Of a stretch of DNA of 7,313 nt, positions 1 through 6,200 are shown piece by piece (the first letter of the stretch is position 1; every line of letters starts with the position of its first letter). A program made the translations under genes and the position numbers. Under the pieces are notes generated by a model. That model was not told the origin of the DNA, did not search any database, and saw nothing but the letters and a program-made list of their open reading frames with translations. Source of the DNA: CAUZFZ01 sp964431285 (GTDB lineage Bacteria; Planctomycetota; Planctomycetia; Planctomycetales; Planctomycetaceae); contig CAYSJO010000618.1 in assembly GCA_964431285.1 (NCBI GenBank), forward strand, positions 1-7,313, in the 5' to 3' direction.

Positions 1-151
1 ACTGAGTGACTGGCGATCCGGAGCTGAGTCCCAGCCAGCTCAGCGATGCGTGCGGCATCAGGACAGTGACCGCCCCCCAGGCCAGGTTGTAAAGGCCGGC
101 GACTGTCAGGATCGTTCGCATCCAAGGACGCGGCTTCAATGCGTCGTTCAT
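1..151 (-). CDS. N-terminus of a small membrane protein (cut by window edge)
   Basis: Reading leftward from an ATG at 151-149, an open frame of 50 codons runs off the window. It begins MNDALKPRPWMRT and continues into a hydrophobic stretch (ILTVAGLYNLAWGAVTVLMP) that looks like a first transmembrane helix after a short positively charged N-terminus. A GAGGAG Shine-Dalgarno sequence ends six bases before this ATG; an ATG two codons upstream overlaps that ribosome site less favourably, so 151 was chosen. The LYNLAWGA style is reminiscent of small multi-helix membrane proteins found near SRPBCC and photolyase genes, but no family name can be given from 50 residues. It lies downstream of the sigma gene in the same direction, 148 bases away. 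The frame, start and hydrophobic helix are seen; the function is unknown. Confidence 0.62.
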   Translation of the reverse strand, partial: MNDALKPRPWMRTILTVAGLYNLAWGAVTVLMPHASLSWLGLSSGSPVTQ

Positions 152-245
152 TGCCATCTCCTCGAATTCACTCGACCGGTGGTTCACGGTCGGAAGTGGG
201 ATCACCTCGCGTTGGTGACCGCCTCAAGAGAGAGATAGCGGTCCA

Positions 246-291
246 ACGAATGGTGCAGTTCGAGCTGCATCCTCGGTGACACCCCATTCGT
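246..291 (-). terminator. Inverted repeat after the sigma gene, possible terminator or mRNA stem-loop
   Basis: ACGAATGG at 246-253 is the exact reverse complement of CCATTCGT at 284-291. A smaller stem (GGTGCAG at 252-258 with CTGCATC at 265-271, one G-T pair) lies inside and overlaps the outer arm, so the two folds compete. The element begins nine bases after the sigma gene stop. No T-run follows on the minus strand, so it is not a classical intrinsic terminator. It could instead be a processing site or an operator for the downstream membrane-protein gene. Confidence 0.35.
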
Positions 292-299
292 AGACACGA

Positions 300-1208
300 T
301 CATCGCGGAGCAAAGGCAGATTCGAACGGCTTTGCGACTTCGCCGAGTTTTTCGATGCCTTTCTGGCACAGCTGGCGCACTCGTTCCTTGCTGAGGCCGA
401 GCTGATCGCCGAGCGTTTTGAACGTCTTCCCTTCTCCAGTGCCGTCAAGTCCGAATCGGCTGCGGATGATGATCTGCTCGCGTTCGTCAAGCGTCTCGTC
501 GATCTTTGCAATGACAGCGGAAGCAGCCGCCTTGATGTCCTGTTCGGTCGGATCGAAGGGGTCGGTTTCGGTTGTCGGCTCTTCGGGCATCATGTCTGCC
601 TCGCGAGCGTGTTCGCGTTGTGCCCGCTTTCGGCGACGATCAATCACGCGATACAGATGCCGCTGCACAGCGTGTGTGACGTAGGTGCTGAAACGGTAGC
701 CGCGCGAGAAATCGAACTTGTCGATTGCATAAAGCATGATCGCGTTCCCCTCGGCAACGAATTCGTCGAATTCATCACGGGAGATCGACAGTTTGCCGGC
801 AATTGACGCAACCAGCCGCAGGTTGGCCTTCGCGAGTTCTTCGCGGGCTGCCTCGGCGTCGGTCAGCAGACGCTCCATTTCCCGAACTTTCTTTTTCGCG
901 GGTCGCGTTGGATGCAGCGCGGCCTGGATGGCACTCGCCCGGAATCGCAGGAAGTTCAACTGTTTGAACAGGAACTGCTCGCCTTCGAAGGTCAACAGAC
1001 GACTCTGTTGCAGTGAATTCAGCAGCGAAGCCGCGACCTGGTCGGCATCCAGTGATCCCGGTGTCTGATCTTCCGCCGCATAGAGCTCGAAGTCGATCTC
1101 CTGAAAGTCGGCTTCGGCCGTGCTTTCGAAGTCTCCGTTGGCAATGAAGTCGATGGGACGGGTCAGCTGTGCGGCATTTGCATCGGACTGGATGAGAGCA
1201 CCAGACAT
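300..1208 (-). CDS. RNA polymerase sigma factor, sigma-70 family
   Basis: This 302-residue protein should direct RNA polymerase to a subset of promoters. A region 1.2-like segment (about 57-100, containing LLTFEGEQFL) precedes region 2 (about 122-190: ANLRLVASIA, DEFVAEGNAIMLYAIDKFD, GYRFSTYVTHAVQRH). A charged linker (190-235) replaces a recognisable region 3. Region 4 (about 238-290) has LDEREQIIIRSRFGLDG and the helix-turn-helix TFKTLGDQLGLSKERVRQL. The region 2 and 4 layout with a region 1.2-like part fits a non-ECF alternative sigma factor. Where housekeeping factors have TWWIRQ, this one has THAVQRH, so the two promoter-melting tryptophans are missing although the Phe and Tyr just before them remain. 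The start ATG has AGGAG seven bases upstream. It is divergent from the SRPBCC pseudogene, sharing a 126-base promoter region. Its regulon is unknown. Confidence 0.95.
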   Translation of the reverse strand: MSGALIQSDANAAQLTRPIDFIANGDFESTAEADFQEIDFELYAAEDQTPGSLDADQVAASLLNSLQQSRLLTFEGEQFLFKQLNFLRFRASAIQAALHPTRPAKKKVREMERLLTDAEAAREELAKANLRLVASIAGKLSISRDEFDEFVAEGNAIMLYAIDKFDFSRGYRFSTYVTHAVQRHLYRVIDRRRKRAQREHAREADMMPEEPTTETDPFDPTEQDIKAAASAVIAKIDETLDEREQIIIRSRFGLDGTGEGKTFKTLGDQLGLSKERVRQLCQKGIEKLGEVAKPFESAFAPR

Positions 1209-1334
1209 CTTCAGGCTCCTGAAATTCTGTCAAAACCTTCATAAGCCTCTGCCAATATCAGTAACGTTATCCATTGATCGGCGAATCAGGCAACTATTAA
1301 AACGTTCAAAACGTCCATTCTCTGTAAATCATAA
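1209..1334. promoter_or_regulatory. Divergent promoter region between sigma gene and SRPBCC pseudogene
   Basis: The 126 bases between the two divergent starts are AT-richer than the flanks. AACGTT occurs at 1263-1268 and 1301-1306, and again at 1355-1360 just inside the pseudogene, there within the palindrome CAAACGTTTG. A near-perfect tandem repeat, AAAACGTTC then AAAACGTCC, fills 1299-1316. A possible leftward promoter is TTGCCT (1293-1288) with GATAAC (1271-1266) at a 16-base spacing. A possible rightward one is TTGATC (1274-1279) with TATTAA (1295-1300) at 15 bases. Each fits the consensus only partly. The AACGTT copies are candidate operator half-sites; no regulator can be assigned from sequence alone. 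Confidence 0.4.
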
Positions 1335-1871
1335 ATGCCTTTTGGCTCGTCGCAAACGTTTGTCCTCTCAACAGACCTGTGGGTGCCGCTGAGCCGTCAT
1401 CGAGTGTTCGGTCTGTTCTCAGATGCGTTCCAGCTGGAGCATTTGACGCCGCGGTGGCTGAATTTCCGCGTGCTGACTCGACGGCCGATCGAAATGCGGC
1501 GAGGGCAGCTGATCGACTAACAGATCCGTCTGCACGGCATTCCGATCCGGTGGCGAACTGAGATCACCGATTGGGAGCCACCGTTCCGTTTCACCGACTC
1601 TCAGATTCGCGGCCCTTATCGCCGCTGGGTGCACACGCACACCTTCGAGGATGTCGACGGTGGCACACTCATGCGGGACCGCGTGGAGTACGCAGTGCCG
1701 GGCGGGTCGATCACGAATCGGTTGTTCGTGCGAGGTGATCTGCGGCGAATCTTCAACTTTCGCCACGACCAGCTTCCGGACCTGCTGGGAGTCCCGGCGG
1801 ATGAATGCGACCGCGGCGAGGTGTGCTTCAGCACAGAGAAACGAGCTACTCACGTCTCCGTCAGAGGCTGA
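1335..1871 (+). pseudogene. SRPBCC-fold protein gene interrupted by one in-frame TAA
   Basis: A single frame from ATG 1335 to TGA 1869-1871 encodes 178 codons, broken only by TAA at codon 62 (1518-1520). Both sides match one SRPBCC (START/Bet v1-like, hydrophobic-ligand pocket) family. The first part has the helix-grip start (RVFGLFSDAFQLEHLTPRWL) and EMRRGQLID. The second resumes directly with QIRLHGIPIRWRTEI, WEPPFRF, GPYRRWVHTHTF (about 93-104), GGTLMRDRVEYAVPGG and LFVRGDLRRIFNFR. Family members as I know them have Tyr at the stop position (LIDY), so one base change from TAT or TAC explains it. There is no Shine-Dalgarno sequence before the ATG. Relatives are often encoded near CarH/LitR-like regulators and photolyases; their biochemical role is not well defined. 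Alternatives are a sequencing error or readthrough. Family assignment is firm; non-functionality is inferred from the stop alone. Confidence 0.85.
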
Positions 1872-2227
1872 ATGTCAGGCCAGGATTTCAGTCAGATCAT
1901 TCAAATGACTGCATCGAACTGATCGTCGGCATCCGGACGGGTCCAAAAATGAAGAACCGCGGCAGAATCGAGCGGGACAGGGCCGGTCCCGCTGCGATCA
2001 CTGCCGCGATCAAGGTGGACGTCTCAAACGTCCGGTGGGTTCTTAGCCATGAGAAACTGAGTGACCACCCTGTTCGGGCGCAGATTCCGAGGCCTTTCTC
2101 CGAATCGTGAGCGGTCCCTGTCAGGATGGTCGAATTGGCTGAATTTCGACTACTCTGAGCATTGGCGACGACCAGTTGGTCCGGCGTCCCCAGGACCGGG
2201 GCTTCAATCAGACAGCGTTTGATCCGC
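1872..2227. other. Intergenic region with two hairpins upstream of the MerR-type regulator
   Basis: No convincing gene is seen here. CAGTCA (1889-1894) and TGACTG (1906-1911) form a weak inverted repeat shortly after the pseudogene stop. A strong hairpin lies at 1971-1993: AGCGGGAC pairs perfectly with GTCCCGCT around a seven-base loop. A second lies at 2017-2033: GGACGT pairs with ACGTCC around CTCAA. Neither is followed by a T-run on the plus strand, so they may be regulatory or processing structures rather than terminators. No clear promoter or ribosome site for the regulator could be picked out. Confidence 0.4.
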
Positions 2228-3139
2228 ATGAAGAATCTCATTTCTCCAAAACAGGTTGCCCGGGCCATCGGCGTGAGTGAGTCCACTCTGAAGCGGTGGT
2301 GTGATCGCGGGCTGATCGCAATGACGAAGACGGCGGGCGGGCATCGACGTATGGAAGTCGACGCCGTCGTTCGTTTTCTCCGCGACAGCGGCCATGAGAT
2401 CGTCGAGCCAGAACTGCTGGGGCTTCCGGCTGCGGCTGGACAAACGGGCTGGACGCTCAACCGGGCCCGCGATCTGCTCGGTCAGGCGCTAGTCCGTGGA
2501 GATGAGTCGGTTTCACGGCAGGTCTTCTTCGATCTCCTGCTGGCCGGACATTCGGTCACCGCGATCTTCGACGATGTTGTTGCCCCGACGTTTCACGCAA
2601 TCGGCGAGCAGTGGCATTGCGGAGACGTGGCTGTCTATCAGGAGCGACGTTCGTGCGAACTCTGCATGCGAATTCTGCGTGAGTTGCGGACGACCACGAT
2701 GACCGCTGAAGCAACTGCTCCGATCGGCATGGGGGCAACGCTCGAACACGACATCTACACAATCCCCGTGACAATGGCCGAGGTGGTGCTGAGGAGCGTG
2801 GGATGGCAGGCCACATCACTTGGCACGAATCTACCGGCAGAGACCTTGATGCAGTCGATCTCCGAGACGCGGCCGCGTCTGTTCTGGCTCAGCGTGTCGT
2901 TCATCGCAGACGAGGCGTCATTTGTCGCAGCAGTGAATTCTGTCTTCGCAGCGGCACACTCGGCTGGAGCGGCCCTGGCCATCGGCGGTCAGGCGTTAGG
3001 CGAATCGCTGCGGAAAAAGATTCAATACACAACCTTCTGCGAGTCGTTTCGTGATCTGGAGCTGTTTGCTCGAACGCTCAATCCCGTTGCCAGCCAGCCA
3101 ACGCCTCCCGTGGCCAGTGACGGCGATTCTACCGATTGA
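2228..3139 (+). CDS. MerR-type regulator with degenerate B12-binding domain (CarH/LitR-like)
   Basis: This 303-residue protein has an N-terminal MerR-type winged helix (about 5-45: SPKQVARAIGVSESTLKRWC, GGHRRM). A helical bundle (about 75-155) and a Rossmann-like B12-binding fold (about 165-285) follow. This is the architecture of CarH/LitR, photoreceptor repressors that use adenosylcobalamin. The bundle keeps Trp129 with His130 after it and Glu139 nine residues beyond, but Arg140 stands where the Wx9EH motif has His. In the fold, LGTNLP (198-203), Ser222/224 and Gly253-Gly254 fit the family. Counting back from LG with no gap puts Tyr177 at the cobalt-ligand His of DxHxxG, which reads DIYTIP; His174 is the only nearby alternative. 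Start ATG 2228 opens the DNA-binding domain; TTG 2162 would add 22 unrelated residues. No Shine-Dalgarno is evident. It may bind cobalamin differently, bind another tetrapyrrole, or not bind one. Confidence 0.88.
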   Translation: MKNLISPKQVARAIGVSESTLKRWCDRGLIAMTKTAGGHRRMEVDAVVRFLRDSGHEIVEPELLGLPAAAGQTGWTLNRARDLLGQALVRGDESVSRQVFFDLLLAGHSVTAIFDDVVAPTFHAIGEQWHCGDVAVYQERRSCELCMRILRELRTTTMTAEATAPIGMGATLEHDIYTIPVTMAEVVLRSVGWQATSLGTNLPAETLMQSISETRPRLFWLSVSFIADEASFVAAVNSVFAAAHSAGAALAIGGQALGESLRKKIQYTTFCESFRDLELFARTLNPVASQPTPPVASDGDSTD

Positions 3140-3162
3140 CGTCGGCCTTGCAGTGTCAAAAA

Positions 3163-3241
3163 GTGCCCTCCCCCCGGGACCGTCTCTGCCTGGCGACAGT
3201 AAAACTGCCGTCGGACCGTGTCTGCCCGAGGGAGGGCGCAC
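3163..3241. repeat. Ordered intergenic element: nested inverted and direct repeats around a hairpin
   Basis: Outer arms GTGCCCTCC (3163-3171) and GGAGGGCGCAC (3231-3241) are inverted copies with one extra base. Inside lie two direct copies of a 16-base unit, GGACCGTCTCTGCCTG (3177-3192) and GGACCGTGTCTGCCCG (3213-3228), which differ at two positions. Between them, GGCGACAGT (3192-3200) and ACTGCCGTC (3204-3212) can fold into a hairpin with an AAA loop, one mismatch and one G-T pair. The element starts 24 bases after the regulator stop. It could be a terminator, a repeat family member, a protein-binding array or a small structured RNA; no T-run argues against a simple terminator. Confidence 0.5.
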
Positions 3242-3244
3242 GCA

Positions 3245-3256
3245 TTGGCGCGCCAA
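3245..3256. promoter_or_regulatory. 12-bp perfect palindrome TTGGCGCGCCAA
   Basis: TTGGCGCGCCAA is its own reverse complement, with no loop, so it is more likely a protein-binding dyad than an RNA hairpin. It sits four bases after the nested-repeat element and 189 bases before the LuxR-type gene. Which protein might bind is unknown, and a chance occurrence is possible. Confidence 0.25.
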
Positions 3257-3376
3257 AGTGTTTTAGACCGCTACTTCCGGAGGCACAGTGGTGAAATCCG
3301 GAAAATCATCCAGTCTCCTGCAGCGGTCATCTTATTTCTCGAGATTTGTCGGGGATCTGTGGCGGACTCGAACGTC

Positions 3377-3393
3377 CTGCATGGACCATGCAG
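3377..3393. promoter_or_regulatory. 17-bp palindrome, candidate operator of the LuxR-type gene
   Basis: CTGCATGG and CCATGCAG are exact inverted copies separated by a single A. The centre is 61 bases upstream of the LuxR-type start codon, a usual place for an operator or activator site. The half-sites (CTGCA and TGCAG) are of the general kind bound by LuxR-type dimers, but their spacing (seven bases) differs by one from a classical lux box. Autoregulation by the downstream protein is a guess. Confidence 0.45.
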
Positions 3394-3445
3394 CACGCAC
3401 AGGGAAGTCGGTGCGCTACGACTGCCGTCCGAGAGGGTCAGTTCA

Positions 3446-3679
3446 ATGTCAAAGAACGTTCGCCGAGATGACCCGCAGGATTTAGTTACGCCACGGCAGA
3501 TCGAGTTGTTGCGTTTGCTCGGTTGTGGGCTGACTCTCGGCGAGGCTGCTGAACGCATGGGGATCACGAAAAAGACAGCCAATGTCCACAAATGCCGGCT
3601 CATGCACCGCCTTGAACTTGGTACGCGCGAAGACCTTGTAGCTTACGTGGGAAAAGCGTTCCCGAAGGCAGATGACTGA
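3446..3679 (+). CDS. Stand-alone LuxR/GerE-type helix-turn-helix protein
   Basis: A 77-residue DNA-binding protein made almost only of a LuxR-type (NarL/FixJ C-terminal) domain, about residues 13-68. TPRQIELLRLLGCGLTLGEA gives the first helices, ERMGITKKTANVHKCRLMHR the turn and recognition helix, and REDLVAYV the closing helix. There is no receiver or ligand-binding domain, and the open sequence upstream in the same frame does not resemble one. The size is close to that of GerE of Bacillus, a known single-domain member. ATG 3446 was chosen because the domain starts soon after it and GAGAGG lies nine bases upstream. It is convergent with the ferrochelatase gene and preceded by a 17-bp palindrome. 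Target genes are unknown; it may respond by abundance rather than by phosphorylation, which is inference. Confidence 0.85.
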   Translation: MSKNVRRDDPQDLVTPRQIELLRLLGCGLTLGEAAERMGITKKTANVHKCRLMHRLELGTREDLVAYVGKAFPKADD

Positions 3680-3790
3680 TTTATGTATTCACCAAACGAG
3701 GTTGGCGACGACAGCCCTCTACTACGTGGGGGATAATCCCGTCGAGTTCGGTACTGCCTATCGAGGAGATGAGACAGCTTCGTCTGATAC

Positions 3791-4861
3791 TCATGTGTGG
3801 CGTGGTCGCTGAGGCCGCGGGCAGCAGTCGAGCGGGCACACATCGTGATTCGGTCCGAAGCGCCCGATGCTTGATTTCACGCGGTCGTCTAACCGCTCTT
3901 CGATCAGTTTGCGGATCATCGTGATGAATCGGGGATGCGTGCCCACCGTCCTGGCGCGGACCATGGTCAGTCCGATCTCGTCGCAGACCTCACGTGCTTC
4001 CTCATCCAAGTCGAACATGACTTCCATGTGGTCCGACAGGAAACCGATCGGCATCACGATCGTGCCTTCTACGCCTTGAGATCGCAGGTCACGCAGGTGG
4101 TCGCAGATGTCTGGTTCAAGCCACGGAACCTGAGGCGGGCCACTGCGACTCTGATAAACCAGTTTCCATCTGTCTTCCGGAACGCCCACGGCTGCGGACA
4201 CCAGTCGCGAGGCTTCGGTCAACTGCTGCACGTAATCGCATGAGTTGGACATCGATGACGGAATGCTGTGAGCGGTATAGGCGATATGCAGGTGCGGTCG
4301 CCATTCAACGGGAATCTCGTCGATCGCTGCATTCACACGGACAGCATTGGCATCAATGAAGTCCGCGTGGTTATAGAAGACGCGAATCTTGTCGACCTCC
4401 GGTGCGTCTTCGCCAGCTGCGGCCTGAGCCTCTTCGATGTTCTCACGATACTGCCGACAGGACGAGTAAGAACTGCACGATGAGGTCACGAACGCCAGAG
4501 CCCGACGGATTCCGTCCGCCTTCATTTCTCGCAGCGTTTCTGGCAGGAGCGGAACCCAGTTGCGGTTGCCCCAGTAAACGGGCAGGTCGATTCCGTGCTC
4601 ATTCAGTTCGGGACGAAGCGCATCGAGCAGGTCGCGACAGTGTGCATTGATCGGGCTGACGCCACCAAAGTGATTGTAGTGTTCGGCGACCTCGAGCATC
4701 CGCTCACGCGGCACATTCTTGCCGCGCAGAACATTCTCGAGAAATGGCATCACGTCGTCAGGCCCTTCGGGACCGCCAAATGAAACGAGCAGGATCGCGT
4801 CGTAGGGAGTCGCCGGTGACGTAACGTCCTCGTTGGTGGAATCAATGTCTGGCGTCGGCAT
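3791..4861 (-). CDS. hemH/cpfC: Ferrochelatase, actinobacterial-type (probable coproporphyrin ferrochelatase)
   Basis: This 356-residue enzyme inserts ferrous iron into a porphyrin late in heme synthesis. Recognised segments in order are LLVSFGGPEGPDDVMPFLEN (25-43), HYNHFGGVSPIN (61-72), PVYWGNRNW (94-102), SSYSSCRQYREN (130-141), TAHSIPSSM (196-204, catalytic His198), YQSRSGPPQVPWLEPD (236-251) and PIGFLSDHMEVMFDLD (271-286, Glu280). Cys135 plus Cys342, Cys346 and Cys347 in the tail (HDVCPLDCC) match the [2Fe-2S] ligands of actinobacterial and mycobacterial enzymes. The overall wording is close to that group, whose members act on coproporphyrin III, so cpfC is favoured over protoporphyrin hemH. 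The substrate is inferred. ATG 4861 begins just before the conserved part; an ATG at 4984 would overlap the upstream gene with unrelated residues. No strong ribosome site is seen. It lies 64 bases after the propeller gene, probably co-transcribed. Confidence 0.95.
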   Translation of the reverse strand: MPTPDIDSTNEDVTSPATPYDAILLVSFGGPEGPDDVMPFLENVLRGKNVPRERMLEVAEHYNHFGGVSPINAHCRDLLDALRPELNEHGIDLPVYWGNRNWVPLLPETLREMKADGIRRALAFVTSSCSSYSSCRQYRENIEEAQAAAGEDAPEVDKIRVFYNHADFIDANAVRVNAAIDEIPVEWRPHLHIAYTAHSIPSSMSNSCDYVQQLTEASRLVSAAVGVPEDRWKLVYQSRSGPPQVPWLEPDICDHLRDLRSQGVEGTIVMPIGFLSDHMEVMFDLDEEAREVCDEIGLTMVRARTVGTHPRFITMIRKLIEERLDDRVKSSIGRFGPNHDVCPLDCCPRPQRPRHT

Positions 4862-4925
4862 GCTGATAAGTTCCACAGTTGCGTCTGTACCACGCCCCGC
4901 TGATCCTACGAACTTGCCGGTTGGC

Positions 4926-6194
4926 TCATTCGGCCGCGGAGCTGTCCCGAGAGGCGGATGCGGCCGGCATCCAGTTGAAGACACTCATCGCGTCCAGCTC
5001 GCGAACGAAAACCTGATCTCCAGCTACGGCGACATGAGCCCACGTTGGCCGGGTCGCCACTTCACGGCGGTCAATCAGCTCGAACTTCGTCGGGTCCGCG
5101 CGAATCAGTAGCAGCTCGCCGCGTTCGTCCAGTGCGAGAATTCGGTCGCCAGCAGCTATGAGACTCCAGTACTTTCCGAACGGGGTCGTGCCCCACGCTA
5201 CTTCGCCTGTCTCCAGATTGATGCAGGCAAATCGCTGATTTCGCAGGTGCAGATAGACGAAGCCATCAATCGCGACGGGCGATGACATGTATCCCTGCAC
5301 CTTGTTACGCCACAACTTCGTGACTTCGAAGCCGCCTTCCTTCGAGCCTTTCACTTCAAACAGAAAGCTCCCGCCTCCGTAGCTGCTCGTAAACACCGTG
5401 TCGCCGATCACTGTGGGAGTCAGGATGTTCATTCCCCGGAAGGCCTCGATGTCGTGCGACCACAGGACACTGCCGGTCTCCAGATCGACGCCGCAGAGCT
5501 GCTTCCGCGTCTGCACAACGGCCTGTCGATGACGGGCAATCGTCGCGATCAGCGGCGACGAGAATGCGCTGCCATACATTCCACCGCCGTCATCCAGCGA
5601 CTTCCAAACGATGCTGCCGTCTGCACGGTCGAGCTTCACAAAGCCGCCAGCGGCCTGCATGTAGACATGGTCGCCGTCGACCAGCGGAGAGCAGACGCAG
5701 CCAAAGGACGGCACGTTCGTTCCCGACTGCTGAGGAAAGTCCGCTCGCCACTTGATATCGCCGGAGTCCGCGTCGAGACACACGAGAACATCCCGTATCC
5801 CGGCAACAAACTACTCACCGACACCTAACGCGGGAGTGGAGCGAATCCAGCTTCCGTTCGCTGCCGCAAAGAAAGGAACCGACATCGCGCCGGGCCATTC
5901 AGCCGTCCAGATCGGCTTCCCGGTCGCGCGGTCGAGAGCAGTCACGACTTCCGTTTTCTGGCCACGCGTTTCGGTTACGAAGATTCGATCTTTCGTGACC
6001 AGCGGACTGGAGTAACTCGGACCAAGGGCAATCCGCCACTGAGACTTGAGCCGATCTCCAGCCAGTGATTCGGGCCAGTCCTGAGCTGGCAGAATGCCCG
6101 TGCGGTCCGGACCCCGCCATTGCGTCCAGTCATCTGCACATGCAGTTGCTACGGACAGAAACAACAGACTTACGACGCAGGTGAGCCGAGACAC
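4926..6194 (-). pseudogene. Secreted PQQ-like beta-propeller protein gene interrupted by one in-frame TAG
   Basis: One frame from GTG 6194-6192 to TGA 4928-4926 spans 422 codons, broken only by TAG at codon 128 (5813-5811). The N-terminus is a signal peptide (VSRLTCVVSLLFLSVATACA, cleavage after ACA) and the mature part starts DDWTQWRGPDRTG, typical of planctomycete exported PQQ-like propellers. WxxG-type blade motifs appear near 86-97 (TALDRATGKPIW), 139-149 (CLDADSGDIKW), 187-197 (LDRADGSIVW), 236-245 (VDLETGSVLW) and 325-334 (INLETGEVAW). NGSWIRSTPAL before and FVAGIRDVLVCLDA after the stop join naturally as one blade. Such proteins are often annotated as BamB-like or quinoprotein; PQQ binding is not proven by these motifs. 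Between the FabZ-like and ferrochelatase genes, likely one transcript. Pseudogene, sequence error and readthrough all remain possible. Confidence 0.88.
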
Positions 6195-6200
6195 AGCAGT

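Noticed and set aside
1226..1231. Perfect TTGACA hexamer on the minus strand before the sigma gene
   Set aside because: It lies only 17 bases before the start codon, too close to serve as the -35 element of that gene.
1897..2460. 187-codon open frame on the minus strand across the intergenic region and the start of the MerR-type gene
   Set aside because: Nearly half lies antisense to the well-supported DNA-binding domain; the sequence has no recognisable domain and low-complexity Ser/Arg composition.
3218..3445. N-terminal extension of the LuxR-type protein as a receiver or sensor domain
   Set aside because: The extension covers the repeat element and the 17-bp palindrome and has no acidic pocket or other receiver features.
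3728..3740. GGGAT-A-ATCCC dyad between the convergent LuxR-type and ferrochelatase genes as a shared terminator
   Set aside because: The five-base arms leave too small a loop for an RNA hairpin and no T-run is present on either strand.
4862..4984. Longer N-terminus of ferrochelatase from ATG 4984
   Set aside because: It would overlap the propeller gene by 59 bases and adds a Pro/Gly-rich stretch that does not match the family.
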